NCBI GenBank assembly: GCA_028874075.1
Contig: JAPPLU010000068.1
Coordinates: 90,211 to 154,210 of the forward strand
Direction: 5' to 3'
Length of the DNA: 64,000 bases
Origin: Chloroflexota bacterium
Lineage (GTDB): Bacteria; Chloroflexota; Dehalococcoidia; Lucifugimonadales; UBA3495
A program made the translations under genes and the position numbers. Below are positions 1-9,015 of this stretch, one piece after another (position 1 is the first letter of the stretch; each line of letters starts with the position of its first letter). The notes below the pieces were generated by a model. It ran no database searches. It was given only the letters and a program-made list of their open reading frames with translations, and had not been told where the DNA came from.

Positions 1-107
1 TGACAGCGGCGACGCGGAGCAACCCTAACCCAGCCAGGTTTGAATCACGCTCCTTACTGCGCGAACATCGCACTCCTTTTAAACCAGCGGAGGTCCGTTA
101 AGGCTAG

Positions 108-914
108 ATGACAAGCTACCGAAAGGCGCCCATTGCCATGACCATCGCCGGCTCCGACTCAGGTGGCGGCGCCGGAATCCAGGCCGATCTCAAGACCTTT
201 TCGGCCCTGGGCGTGTATGGAGCCTCCACATTAACTGCCATTACCGCCCAGAACACCGTCGCCGTAACGGCCGTACACGAGCTTCCCACAGAAATTATCG
301 CGGCACAGATTGAGGCGGTCGTCACCGACATCGGCGTTGATGCGGTAAAAACGGGTATGCTCTCCAGTTCGGCCATAGTGGAAACCGTTGCGGGGGAGCT
401 CAGGAGGCATGGCATAGAGAATCTGGTGGTAGACCCGGTAATGGTAGCCAAGAGTGGTGACTCGCTGCTAAGACAGGAGGCCGTTGACTCATTGAAGTCC
501 CTGTTGGTCCCCCTGGCAGCGTTGGTAACTCCCAATGTCCCTGAAGCTGAGACCCTCACCGGGCTGAAAATTGAGACCGGCGAGGATATGAGAGAAGCCG
601 CCAGGCAGATTGTCACATTGGGAGCCCGGGCCGTGGTGGTGAAGGGTGGCCACTTGAGCGGCCCAGCCACCGATCTCCTTTACGACGGCACCGAGTTCAC
701 TGAGTTCACTTCAGAGAGATTCGACACCGTCAACACTCACGGCACCGGCTGCACTTTCGCTTCCGCCGCCGCCGCAGGTCTGGCCCAGGGAAAATCCATC
801 GAGGACGCCGTAGCCCAGGCCAAGGAATACGTCACCCAAGCCATCCGCAACTCCTACCCCCTGGGTCAAGGGCACGGCCCCGTCCACCACTTTTACCAGT
901 TCTGGACGGATTGA
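108..914 (+). CDS. thiD: Hydroxymethylpyrimidine/phosphomethylpyrimidine kinase ThiD
   Basis: ThiD phosphorylates hydroxymethylpyrimidine twice to give the pyrimidine half of thiamin; it is a cytosolic ribokinase-fold enzyme. The 268-residue length is normal. The N-terminal glycine-rich motif AGSDSGGGAGIQADLKTF (about residues 14-31) and the C-terminal anion-hole/catalytic motif GTGCTFASA are both present. The ATG at 108 is preceded by AAGG four bases upstream, with a further GGAGGT farther up. No other thiamin gene is visible; the window holds several TPP-dependent enzymes (split transketolase, two acetolactate-synthase-like proteins), so there is demand for the product. Assignment is from family motifs and is secure. 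Confidence 0.96.
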   Translation: MTSYRKAPIAMTIAGSDSGGGAGIQADLKTFSALGVYGASTLTAITAQNTVAVTAVHELPTEIIAAQIEAVVTDIGVDAVKTGMLSSSAIVETVAGELRRHGIENLVVDPVMVAKSGDSLLRQEAVDSLKSLLVPLAALVTPNVPEAETLTGLKIETGEDMREAARQIVTLGARAVVVKGGHLSGPATDLLYDGTEFTEFTSERFDTVNTHGTGCTFASAAAAGLAQGKSIEDAVAQAKEYVTQAIRNSYPLGQGHGPVHHFYQFWTD

Positions 915-1389
915 TGAGAATTCCAAGCTATCCTTTAGGCTCTTGAATTGACGGACCTTTTCTGCCAAATACTTCAAGCTTGCCGGAACCCTTCATGCAG
1001 GCCCGGGCGATGGAATCCTCCTGACGGAAACCACGGCTATCGTCGATACTGGCAGCATCTGCTCAGTCCGGCTTCCGTTTTGCCTCAAAGACGTGGGAAT
1101 CGTCTCCGAATGAATATGGATTCTGAATTGGCCGATGGCCGGGAAGTGCGGCCAGATATGGCGAAGGTGGTAATCGGGCCTAATAGCGAGGAGTGTAATC
1201 GGGCCAACATCTATGGCACCGCCGACTGCCAAACCTTGCTTGGGATCGATACACTTGCAGGTTTCGACCATGAAGTCGGCCCCGCAAACCGACGCCTCGT
1301 CCCGGCCGGGCTTTTCCGAGCCTGACAACCGCCACATTTGCGCTATAATACCCAATTGATTTACTCCCCTCCGTAGAGGTAATTCAAGA
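915..1389. other. Intergenic region upstream of ileS
   Basis: About 475 bases between thiD and ileS. Open frames on both strands here give no recognisable protein and I do not call a gene. The only clear signal is the ileS promoter near its right end. I looked for a T-box leader (common ahead of ileS in some Gram-positives) and saw no T-box core motif. Confidence 0.6.
1322..1349 (+). promoter_or_regulatory. Probable sigma-70-type promoter of ileS
   Basis: CTGACA (1322-1327), 16-base spacer, TATAAT (1344-1349). Predicted transcription start is about 1356, giving a leader of roughly 34 bases to the ATG at 1390, which has GAGGT at 1376-1380 as ribosome-binding site. Confidence 0.7.
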
Positions 1390-4300
1390 ATGTTTACTCC
1401 CGTGCCCAGCCGCGTCAGCATGCCGGAGCTTGATGCCCGGATTTTGCAGTACTGGAAGGACAACGACGTCTTCCGCCGTACCGAATCAGAGAGACCCGAT
1501 GCACCCCTTTTTATGCTCTACGAAGGGCCGCCCACTGCCAACGGCAGTCCTGGCATCCACCACGTCCTGGCTCGAGTCTTCAAGGACGTGATTTGCCGTT
1601 ACCGCACCATGAAGGGTTATCGCTGCCTCCGCAAGGGCGGCTGGGACACCCACGGTCTTCCGGTGGAACTGGAAATCGAAAAGGAACTGGGCCTCAGTTC
1701 CAAGCGGGAAATCGAGGAATTCGGCATCGAGAAGTTCAACCAGCGATGCCGTGAAAGCGTCTTCCGCTACGTTAAGGAATGGGAGGTTCTCACCGACCGC
1801 ATCGGTTTCTGGGTGGACATGGAGGACCCTTACGTCACCCTGCACAACGACTTTATCGAGACCGGTTGGTGGATTCTCAAGCAACTTTGGGACGATGGCC
1901 TCCTATATGAAGGTCTGCGGGGCACACCCCATTGCCCCCGCTGCGAGACCAGCCTTAGCTCTCACGAAGTCGCCCTCGGTTATCAAGAAAACACTCCCGA
2001 CCCTTCCGTATTCGTCAAATTCCGCCTGACCCAGCCATCCGACGCTCTGCAGATTGCAACTGACATGCCGACTTACCTGCTGGCCTGGACCACAACTCCC
2101 TGGACTCTTCCCGGCAACACCGCCCTGGCCGTTGTCGCCGGCGCCCAGTACTCAGTAGTGGAATTGGAAGCAGACAGCGGGAAAGAAAGGCTCATCCTCG
2201 CCTCGGAATTGCTCGGATCCAACATCCAGAACGGACATTCGGTGGTGGGAGAGGTCAAGGGCGCCGACCTGGTTGGTTGCCGATACGAGCCCCTTTACTC
2301 CCCGCTTCAATACGGGACCGAAATCCGCCAGTTCTTCCAGCGGAATGGTCCCGCCGGTACAACCGCTACCGACCTGGTGTCGTCCCAGGACTTTGACCCC
2401 CAGGTAGTGGCCGGCGATTTCGTCTCCATGGAAGACGGCACCGGTATCGTCCACATCGCGCCGGCCTTCGGTGACGAAGACCTGGGCCTGGGTCGCGAAA
2501 AGGAACTGGCCTTCGTCCAGCCCGTCAACCTTCAGGGGCTGGTGACCGGCAACTACCCCTTTGCCGGAAAGTTCGTCAAGGAAGCCGACGAGGACATCAT
2601 GCAGGACCTGGCCGACCGGGGTCTGCTCCACCGCCGCGACATTTACCGCCACACTTACCCATTCTGCTGGCGGTGCGACACTCCCCTCCTCTACTACGCC
2701 AAGTCATCCTGGTACATTCGCACCACGGCCCACAAGGACCGGCTGGTGGAGGGCAACAGCGCAATCAACTGGTACCCCGACTACATCCGGGAAGGGCGGT
2801 TTGGCGAATGGCTGCGCAACAACGTGGACTGGGCCATATCCCGCGAACGGTACTGGGGCACTCCCATTCCCATCTGGCAGTGCCAGGAGTGCAACAACCG
2901 CCTTTGCGTGGGCAGCGTTGACGAACTAAAGGAACATTGCAATGGCGCCCGTGACGGCCTGGACGGCCTCGACCTGCACCGTCCCTACGTCGACGACGTG
3001 GTCTTTTCCTGCCCTCGGTCAGAGTGCGGCGGTGAGATGCGGCGCATCCCCGAAGTAATGGATGCCTGGTTTGACTCCGGCGCCATGCCCTTCGCCCAGT
3101 GGCACTACCCCTTCGATAACCCGGACATTTCCGCCGATGGCCGCTTCCCTGCCGACTATATTTGCGAAGCGGTGGACCAGACCCGGGGCTGGTTCTACAG
3201 CCTGCACGCCCTGGCCACCCTCCTTAAGGGTGAACCGTCCTACAAGAACGTAATTTGCCTTGGCCTTATTCTGGACAGCCGCGGTCAGAAGATGAGCAAG
3301 CACGTCGGCAATGTGGTCCAGCCCTCCACCGTGCTGGACGCCCACGGCGCCGATGCCCTGCGCTGGTATCTTTTCACTGCGTCCCATCCCGGCGAACCCC
3401 GCCGTTTTTCCGACAAGCTGGTCAACGAAACCCTGCGCCGGGTGCTGCTGACCCTCTGGAACGTATTTTCCTTCTTCACCAACTACGCCAGCATCGACAA
3501 CTTCCATCCCGACCAGGTGCCAGCCGACTGGAAGCCCGAGAATGAACTGGACCGCTGGATCCTGTCCGAGCTGAATGTGCTGGTAGAGCAGGTGGACAGC
3601 TACCTGGAAGACTACAATCCCACCGACTCCGGACGCAGGCTCCAGGAGTTCATCGACCAGCTTTCCAACTGGTATGTCCGGCGCAGCCGTCGCCGCTTCT
3701 GGAAGAGCGAAAACGACACCGACAAGCTGTCGGCCTACGCGACCTTGCATAGTTGCCTGGTTACGGTGGCCCGCCTGATGGCTCCTCTTGCTCCCTTCAT
3801 GTCCGAGGAAATCTACCGGAGTCTGGTCTGCTCCGTTGATCCAACAGCTCCCGACAGCGTCCACCTGGACGCTTACCCGGTTGCCGACCAGACCCTCATA
3901 GATCGTGAACTAATGGCCGCCACGCGTCTGGCCATGCAGGTTTCCAGCATGGGCCGCGCCGCTCGCTCCAAGGCGGGCGTCAAGGTCCGACAACCTCTGG
4001 CTGAGGTAAAGGTCTGGGGCAACGCCCCGCACCTTAATCAAGTCAGGTCCCAGATTCTCGAAGAGCTGAACATTAAGCAGCTTACCGTGCTGGAGGACTT
4101 TGAGGGCGAGGCCCAGGGCTACCACGACCAGGTCAGGGAAGGCGTCCAGTCAAATGGCAATGGCGAATTTACCGGTCACGGTCTTCAGCAGGTGGACAAC
4201 TACTGGGTGTCTATCGAACCCGGCTGCCTGGTTGCCCTTGATACTCGGGTTACCCCCGAATTAGCCGACGAGGGCATGGCGCGGGAGATCGCCCACCGAA

Positions 4301-4524
4301 TCCAGGGTCTGCGCCGCAATGCCCAGTTCGACCTCACCGACCGGATAGTTACCTACTATCAAGGCCCCGAGGAGCTGGGCAGGGTGATGCAAAGCCATGC
4401 CGATTACATTAGCCAGGAAACCCTCAGTGAACAGTTGGTACCGGGCGCTCTGGCGGATGCCGAAGGCAGCGAGACCCAGAAGGTTGAGGGAATGGAAGTC
4501 ACCCTGGCCGTGAAGCGGCTGTAG
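1390..4524 (+). CDS. ileS: Isoleucyl-tRNA synthetase, type 2 (IleRS2) with GIHH signature
   Basis: Charges tRNA-Ile with isoleucine. The 1044-residue protein has the long Thermus/actinobacterium-like layout: Rossmann catalytic domain with the class I signature at residues 55-58, editing (CP1) domain in the middle, KMSKH at 634-638, anticodon-binding helical domain and a C-terminal extension. The first class I signature reads GIHH, not HxGH: first and third positions are exchanged. A GxHH signature is known in a subset of IleRS2 enzymes and has been tied to very high mupirocin resistance. It has its own promoter upstream, and mutM follows after 56 bases. Confidence 0.97.
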   Translation: MFTPVPSRVSMPELDARILQYWKDNDVFRRTESERPDAPLFMLYEGPPTANGSPGIHHVLARVFKDVICRYRTMKGYRCLRKGGWDTHGLPVELEIEKELGLSSKREIEEFGIEKFNQRCRESVFRYVKEWEVLTDRIGFWVDMEDPYVTLHNDFIETGWWILKQLWDDGLLYEGLRGTPHCPRCETSLSSHEVALGYQENTPDPSVFVKFRLTQPSDALQIATDMPTYLLAWTTTPWTLPGNTALAVVAGAQYSVVELEADSGKERLILASELLGSNIQNGHSVVGEVKGADLVGCRYEPLYSPLQYGTEIRQFFQRNGPAGTTATDLVSSQDFDPQVVAGDFVSMEDGTGIVHIAPAFGDEDLGLGREKELAFVQPVNLQGLVTGNYPFAGKFVKEADEDIMQDLADRGLLHRRDIYRHTYPFCWRCDTPLLYYAKSSWYIRTTAHKDRLVEGNSAINWYPDYIREGRFGEWLRNNVDWAISRERYWGTPIPIWQCQECNNRLCVGSVDELKEHCNGARDGLDGLDLHRPYVDDVVFSCPRSECGGEMRRIPEVMDAWFDSGAMPFAQWHYPFDNPDISADGRFPADYICEAVDQTRGWFYSLHALATLLKGEPSYKNVICLGLILDSRGQKMSKHVGNVVQPSTVLDAHGADALRWYLFTASHPGEPRRFSDKLVNETLRRVLLTLWNVFSFFTNYASIDNFHPDQVPADWKPENELDRWILSELNVLVEQVDSYLEDYNPTDSGRRLQEFIDQLSNWYVRRSRRRFWKSENDTDKLSAYATLHSCLVTVARLMAPLAPFMSEEIYRSLVCSVDPTAPDSVHLDAYPVADQTLIDRELMAATRLAMQVSSMGRAARSKAGVKVRQPLAEVKVWGNAPHLNQVRSQILEELNIKQLTVLEDFEGEAQGYHDQVREGVQSNGNGEFTGHGLQQVDNYWVSIEPGCLVALDTRVTPELADEGMAREIAHRIQGLRRNAQFDLTDRIVTYYQGPEELGRVMQSHADYISQETLSEQLVPGALADAEGSETQKVEGMEVTLAVKRL

Positions 4525-4580
4525 GCGGCGGCCGTAGTCCTGTCGCATAACCTTTTGCACGGGGTCCGTCTGACAAACCT

Positions 4581-5396
4581 ATGCCCGAACTGCCAGAAGT
4601 CGAAAACGCCCGGCGTATCCTGCTTCGTGCGGAATTGCCGGGCCGTTCCATCACTCGGGCTAACGTAGGCTGGGCCCCCACCGTAAAACTGCCTTCCCTC
4701 GAGGACTTTGTTCTTGGCCTGCCCCTAAAGCAAATATTGTCGGTCAACCGACGCGGCAAGTACATCCTTCTGCCCCTGGATTCCGACGAGACTTTCATCA
4801 TCCACTTAGGCATGACCGGCGGCGTCAGCGTCCAACCCTCCGACAGGGAAGTCGATCCCATGGTTCGCCATACCTTTTCTCTGGACGACGGCCGTGTCCT
4901 CTGGTTTCGCGACTCCCGCAAGTTCGGGCACCTTTGGCTTACTTCCGATCTTCCTTCCACCCTCCCTCCCCTGGGACCTGAACCTCTATCCGACGATCTA
5001 ACCGTCGACTATCTTTCGGCCAGATTCCGCGACCGGAACGCACCGGCCAAGGCCCTGCTGCTTGAGCAATCGGTGGTTGCCGGCCTGGGTAATCTGTACG
5101 TGGACGAGTCTCTCTTCCAAGCACATATAAACCCAACACGCAAGGCGGGCGGCCTTACCACAGCAGAGCTGGAGAGTCTGAAGGACTGCATAGTCAACAG
5201 CCTCACCATCGCCATCGCAATCTACGACCGGGCCCGCGACGAACACTGGCCCGACCCGCCCTCGGCCCTCCACACCTGGACCGTCCCTCGCACCGAGGGG
5301 GAACCCTGTCCCAAATGCGGCACGCCGATCGTTGCCCTCCGCGTTCGAGCTCGGGGCACCTTCCTCTGCCCATCCTGCCAGCCGCCGGAATCGTGA
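4581..5396 (+). CDS. mutM: Formamidopyrimidine-DNA glycosylase MutM/Fpg
   Basis: Bifunctional glycosylase/AP lyase that removes 8-oxoguanine and ring-opened purines. All key elements are visible in 271 residues: N-terminal MPELPEVE, where Pro2 is the Schiff-base nucleophile and Glu3 the general acid; Lys60 in RRGKYILL; the helix-two-turn-helix region (about 165-185, GLGNLYVDESLF); and a C-terminal zinc finger with two CxxC pairs (CPKC...CPSC). It lies 56 bases after ileS on the same strand and could be cotranscribed. It is one of several base-excision glycosylases in this window. Confidence 0.95.
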   Translation: MPELPEVENARRILLRAELPGRSITRANVGWAPTVKLPSLEDFVLGLPLKQILSVNRRGKYILLPLDSDETFIIHLGMTGGVSVQPSDREVDPMVRHTFSLDDGRVLWFRDSRKFGHLWLTSDLPSTLPPLGPEPLSDDLTVDYLSARFRDRNAPAKALLLEQSVVAGLGNLYVDESLFQAHINPTRKAGGLTTAELESLKDCIVNSLTIAIAIYDRARDEHWPDPPSALHTWTVPRTEGEPCPKCGTPIVALRVRARGTFLCPSCQPPES

Positions 5397-5595
5397 ATTC
5401 CACTCACCTTCGCATTCTTTCCCGGCCTGCCCCCGCCTCCTTGCAAACCTGCATAACCAACCTCCAACATAGGACTATGGCTCCTTCAAGCACACGCCTC
5501 ATCATAGAAGGGAGCTCTTGTGGCCGCCCTTCCCAAGTATCCCCTTCCCCTTGACTGGGTTGGGTCAGGATGGAGTCACTGGTACCAACCAAAAC

Positions 5596-5639
5596 GGGAC
5601 AGAATGGGAGAGAATGGGACGAAATCAAAAATTTCCACC
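5596..5639 (+). repeat. 10-bp tandem repeat element, copy A
   Basis: Three consecutive 10-base units, GGGACAGAAT, GGGAGAGAAT and GGGACGAAAT (5596-5625), followed by CAAAAATTTCCACC. The same arrangement of units plus an A/T-rich tail ending in CACC or similar recurs at 48383, 48503, 56561 and 57201. It lies downstream of mutM and upstream of the next promoter. Confidence 0.75.
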
Positions 5640-5729
5640 TTTGTCCTCCTTGGACGACGGGAAAGATGAATGAAAGAAAAGAGTCAACATTTCGATACAC
5701 GCCAGCCGTGCTTACAATGTCCGTAGTGG

Positions 5730-5758
5730 TTGACGCTTTTCGGCGCCTTGCATACAAT
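5730..5758 (+). promoter_or_regulatory. Strong sigma-70-type promoter for the fusion gene
   Basis: TTGACG (5730-5735), 17-base spacer, TACAAT (5753-5758). Expected start of transcription is near 5765, leaving about 137 bases of untranslated leader before the ATG at 5902. This is among the best -35/-10 pairs in the window. Confidence 0.75.
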
Positions 5759-5764
5759 TGTCCT

Positions 5765-5901
5765 GTTTGAGGACCAGTGGATTCAGGTACGGTTCCGTTC
5801 GCCAATTGCGTTTTGGTGGGTACATATTCTGGTGGCCTTTACAGGCATAAATCGGTTTCGGGCTCAACGCCCCACAAACCAAACTCGGAAGGTGATTTTC
5901 A
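5765..5901 (+). promoter_or_regulatory. Structured 5' leader, possible regulatory RNA
   Basis: The leader can fold a small hairpin GCCT-TTAC-AGGC (5835-5846) and a two-part hairpin at 5854-5880: outer GGTTT/AAACC, inner GGGC/GCCC with loop TCAAC. It ends with GGAAGGTG as ribosome-binding site a few bases before the ATG. I do not recognise a known riboswitch class. Whether it regulates anything is inference from length and pairing only. Confidence 0.35.
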
Positions 5902-7962
5902 ATGGCTGACTATAGAAAACACGAGGCTCAGGAGTGGGCGTGGGGGTTCCTTAAGGACCAGTGGACCACCATTATGACGCCCTTTACGCCTGACAATCGC
6001 ATCGACGAAGAAGGCCTCCGCCGGAACATGCGCTATATTCAGAGCCTGGGCACCCGGGGCGGTGGCTGCACTTGGGGCATGGGTGAGTTCTGGAGCCTTA
6101 CCTTTGACGAGCGCACCCGTGTTATGGACGTGGTGGCCGACGAGGCCGCCGGTCGCTGGGGCATCGCCGCTCATGTTACCCACACCTCCGTTAAGGACAT
6201 GCTGGCTTTGGCTGACCGCGCCGAGTCTGACGGTTTCGACCTCCTGGTAGTAGCCCCTCCGTATATGGTCGCCAAGACCGAAGAGGTCGTTTACGACTAC
6301 GTAAAGGCGTTGGCTGACCACACAAATCTGGCCATCATGTTCTACAACTCACCCCAGTTCGGCATTGTTATGAGCCCCCAGGGGTTGAAGCGCCTTTGCC
6401 AGATTCCCAACGTGGTTGGCGTCAAGGAGGCCAGCTTCAACCAGCAGACTTCCATAGAGACCCACTTGCTCGTTGGCAAGCAGTCCATCATCAGCACACC
6501 CGACGAGTGGATATACCCCAAGGCCAGGGAGCTTGGCTTCCACCAGCAGGTAATGTTCGCCAACACCTCCGACTGGCGGTTCGACACCCCCGAATGCAAC
6601 AACTACGTCCAGTTCATTAACCGGGCCAGCAAGGGCGACCTGGACCTGGATTTCTACGACAAGCATCTGAAAGACCTGAAGGCCCTTTCCGACAAGTGGT
6701 GGGGCGGCACCGTAAAGAAGTCAGGCGGCGTCCTTCCCGCGCCCATGTGCAAGTACTGGGGTGAACTGATGGGCATGGCCGGCGGTCACGTCCGGCCCCC
6801 GCTTATGCCCTTGACCGAGGACGAAAAGGCGGAGCTTAAGCGCGAGCTCATGCCCCTGATCCCGCGCCGTCAGGCGGGCACCGTACCCGCCCAGGCACGG
6901 GCTCACGCGCCGTGGCTCAACGAAGGCATAGGCAGCGGCGCCGAAGGCTCCGGCATGATGCTCCTGGTCAGTGTCCAGGACATGCCCGAGGCTTTGGAGG
7001 CCGACCGGGGCGGCGCCGACATCATCGACGTCAAGAACCTACAGGAGGCTCTGGTGGGTTCCGGCCACCCCAACCTGGTGGAAGAAGTACGCCGCCGCAT
7101 ACCGGCCCACAAGCACGTAAGCGTTACCCTGGGCGTTGTTCCCAACCAGGCAGGCACAGTGGCCATGGCCGTTAAGGCCGCCGGCATGCTCGATGCCACT
7201 TCGGTCAAGGTAGGGTTCTGCGAGGCCGACTACGAGACAGCCGTGGAAATCCTTCAGGGCGCTCGTGCTGCCCTCAAGGGCTACGATACCAAGCTCATTG
7301 GCTCCCTTTTCGCCGACAACCACCTGTTCAAGGGCGGCCTTGACCCCGACTTGATGGTCAAACTGGCCATCGAAGGCCAGTGCGACGGCTTCCTGATCGA
7401 CACCCTTACCAAGGATGGTCGCAACCTGTTCGACTTCATCCCCGAAGCCCGTTTGCGGGAGATGGTGATGGAGGCCAAGCAGGCTGGCCTCAGCACTGCC
7501 CTCTCCGGTCACCTTAAGCTCGACAACCTCGATGAACTGGCCCGCGTTAACCCGGACATCGTCGGCGTCCGGGGCGCCGTCTGCTCCAGCGGCGAACGCG
7601 ACCGGGCAGTGGCCTGGGAGGCGGTGGCCCACTTCAAGGAACAGTTGGACCTGCGAAAGTCCGGCCAAATAGATGTTCGCCGCCAGCCGGTAACCTCCAA
7701 CGGCAATGGCAATGGCAACGGCCACCGCGACGGGTGGGCCGTGATTGACGGGCGCGGCAAGAACTGCGCCGGAGTTATCGCCGCCCTCAGCCGCCAGATG
7801 GACGACGACCGGGGCTCCTTCGTCGAAGCTATCCTCCACGACGCCCTGAACATCTACGATGTTATCTACTGGGCCGAGCAGGCAGGTCATAGGCTCCTCA
7901 CCCAGCGAAAGGAAGACGACGGTACTCTGCGGGTGTTGATCCAGCCCTTCGGCAGCAAATAG
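5902..7962 (+). CDS. Three-domain fusion: DapA-family aldolase, MfnB-type furan synthase, TusA-like domain
   Basis: Residues about 15-310 are a DapA/N-acetylneuraminate-lyase TIM barrel with Tyr148 (FYNSP) and Schiff-base Lys175 (GVKEAS). Residues 352-585 match (5-formylfuran-3-yl)methyl phosphate synthase, MfnB, which condenses two glyceraldehyde-3-phosphates in methanofuran synthesis. Its key residues have counterparts: Lys378 (DIIDVKN), Lys436 (SVKVGF), and Asp500 and Lys504 (DTLTKDGR), with the family's four-residue D-to-K spacing. A Gly/Asn-rich linker (about 600-610) leads to a TusA/SirA-like domain (612-686) with Cys622; the usual CP dipeptide is CA here. RBS is GGAAGGTG. The domain calls are firm; the combined reaction is unknown. 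A furan or other aldehyde-derived ring product is inference. Confidence 0.85.
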   Translation: MADYRKHEAQEWAWGFLKDQWTTIMTPFTPDNRIDEEGLRRNMRYIQSLGTRGGGCTWGMGEFWSLTFDERTRVMDVVADEAAGRWGIAAHVTHTSVKDMLALADRAESDGFDLLVVAPPYMVAKTEEVVYDYVKALADHTNLAIMFYNSPQFGIVMSPQGLKRLCQIPNVVGVKEASFNQQTSIETHLLVGKQSIISTPDEWIYPKARELGFHQQVMFANTSDWRFDTPECNNYVQFINRASKGDLDLDFYDKHLKDLKALSDKWWGGTVKKSGGVLPAPMCKYWGELMGMAGGHVRPPLMPLTEDEKAELKRELMPLIPRRQAGTVPAQARAHAPWLNEGIGSGAEGSGMMLLVSVQDMPEALEADRGGADIIDVKNLQEALVGSGHPNLVEEVRRRIPAHKHVSVTLGVVPNQAGTVAMAVKAAGMLDATSVKVGFCEADYETAVEILQGARAALKGYDTKLIGSLFADNHLFKGGLDPDLMVKLAIEGQCDGFLIDTLTKDGRNLFDFIPEARLREMVMEAKQAGLSTALSGHLKLDNLDELARVNPDIVGVRGAVCSSGERDRAVAWEAVAHFKEQLDLRKSGQIDVRRQPVTSNGNGNGNGHRDGWAVIDGRGKNCAGVIAALSRQMDDDRGSFVEAILHDALNIYDVIYWAEQAGHRLLTQRKEDDGTLRVLIQPFGSK

Positions 7963-7997
7963 CTCGCCCCGGGCCAAAGCGACTCAAGAGACTATCA

Positions 7998-8029
7998 TCA
8001 CCCCTGCTTCCAACTGTTTGCAGGGGTGA
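7998..8029 (+). terminator. Hairpin after the fusion gene
   Basis: Perfect 10-bp stem TCACCCCTGC (7998-8007) / GCAGGGGTGA (8020-8029) with a 12-base loop, 36 bases after the stop codon. There is no strong T-run after it, so it may be a weak terminator or an mRNA-end stabilising hairpin. Confidence 0.6.
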
Positions 8030-8131
8030 CTCAATTCAGAATCCCTCCTAGGAATCCCCTCTCTCAAGACGATAGAAAGCCAAGACGGGGCTGACTGGAA
8101 GCGTGACGTTACAGTTGGGAGGTAACGAAGC

Positions 8132-8752
8132 TTGACTATCGAAGAACGCTGGAACCTCAAGGGAGACTACTTCGAGAACTGTAACTGCGAGATCCTCTGC
8201 CCCTGCATAGTCGGCGGAGGGCCCGCCGTCCCCACCGAAGGCCACTGCGACGTGGCATTCGCATTCCACATTCAAGAAGGCGACTACCAGGGGGTTGCCC
8301 TGGACGACCTCAACTTCGTGGTGGTGGCCTACACCCCAGGCATCATGGGCGATGGAGACTGGACTCTGGCAAACTACATCGACGAACGGGCCGACCAGTT
8401 TCAGCGAGCAGCCCTTACCCGCATACTCTCGGGCGAAATCGGTGGCCCGTCTGAGCGGTGGATGCGCCTGACCTCCAACTACCTAGGCATCCGGTTCTGC
8501 CGGATTGACTTTCGAAGCGAGGGCCACAGCCGCAGCGTGAACATCCCCGGCATCATCGATTTCACCGTTGAGGGCCTGGTGGTGGGCCGCAGGACCGAGG
8601 CCATGCGCCTCGAGAACACCGGCCACCCGGTGAATTCCTCCCTTGCCATTGCCAAGGGGGCCAATAGTACCTACACCGACCACGGAATGACTTGGGATAA
8701 CTCGGGCAAGAACGGCCACTACTCTACCTTTGAATGGAAGTGGCCCTCATAG
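8132..8752 (+). CDS. DUF1326 domain protein
   Basis: A 206-residue protein of the DUF1326 family, whose function is not established. The family's cysteine-rich start is present (NCNCEILCPC, about residues 15-24), followed by the typical GHCDVAFAFHI segment; clustered cysteines could bind metal, which is inference. The likely start is TTG at 8132 with GGGAGGT about 8 bases upstream; no ATG fits as well. A DUF2277 gene follows after 42 bases on the same strand. Confidence 0.8.
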   Translation: MTIEERWNLKGDYFENCNCEILCPCIVGGGPAVPTEGHCDVAFAFHIQEGDYQGVALDDLNFVVVAYTPGIMGDGDWTLANYIDERADQFQRAALTRILSGEIGGPSERWMRLTSNYLGIRFCRIDFRSEGHSRSVNIPGIIDFTVEGLVVGRRTEAMRLENTGHPVNSSLAIAKGANSTYTDHGMTWDNSGKNGHYSTFEWKWPS

Positions 8753-8794
8753 ATTCATTGACGTACTTGCGCGTTAATTTGGAGATACAACTGA

Positions 8795-8995
8795 ATGTGC
8801 CGCAGCATTAAGACTCTGCGATCCCAGGATCCTCCGGCGACTGAAGATGACATTAATGCCGCCGCCCTGCAGTTCGTCCGCAAGATCAGCGGCTACCGGG
8901 CGCCGTCCCTTGCCAACCGTGAAGCCTTCGACCAGGCGGTTGAAGAAGTCGCCGCGGCTTCGGAAAGGCTGTTGACCACCCTGCAAACCCGGTAA
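8795..8995 (+). CDS. DUF2277 domain protein
   Basis: Small 66-residue cytosolic protein starting MCRSIKTLR, the characteristic DUF2277 opening, with helical, charged sequence through the rest. The whole family is of this size, so it is complete. Function is not known. It is probably cotranscribed with the DUF1326 gene upstream and converges with the PPOX gene at 9016-9438. Confidence 0.85.
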   Translation: MCRSIKTLRSQDPPATEDDINAAALQFVRKISGYRAPSLANREAFDQAVEEVAAASERLLTTLQTR

Positions 8996-9015
8996 TTGGG
9001 TGAGCGCTGAGCGAT

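Larger units (their letters stand above)
5397..5901. other. Intergenic region with repeat, promoter and long leader
   Basis: About 505 bases with no supportable gene. It holds one copy of the dispersed 10-bp tandem repeat (5596-5639), a good promoter (5730-5758) and a leader of roughly 137 bases ahead of the fusion gene at 5902. The short open frames here look non-coding. Confidence 0.6.

Noticed and set aside
1350..1389. T-box leader for ileS
   Set aside because: No T-box core or specifier loop is visible and the leader is only about 34 bases.
993..1463. Minus-strand open frame upstream of ileS
   Set aside because: Overlaps the ileS start, has no family features and no RBS; the ileS promoter lies inside it.
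5586..5640. Possible CRISPR or VNTR
   Set aside because: Units are 10 bases with no spacers, and the tail is shared with other copies; not a CRISPR array.
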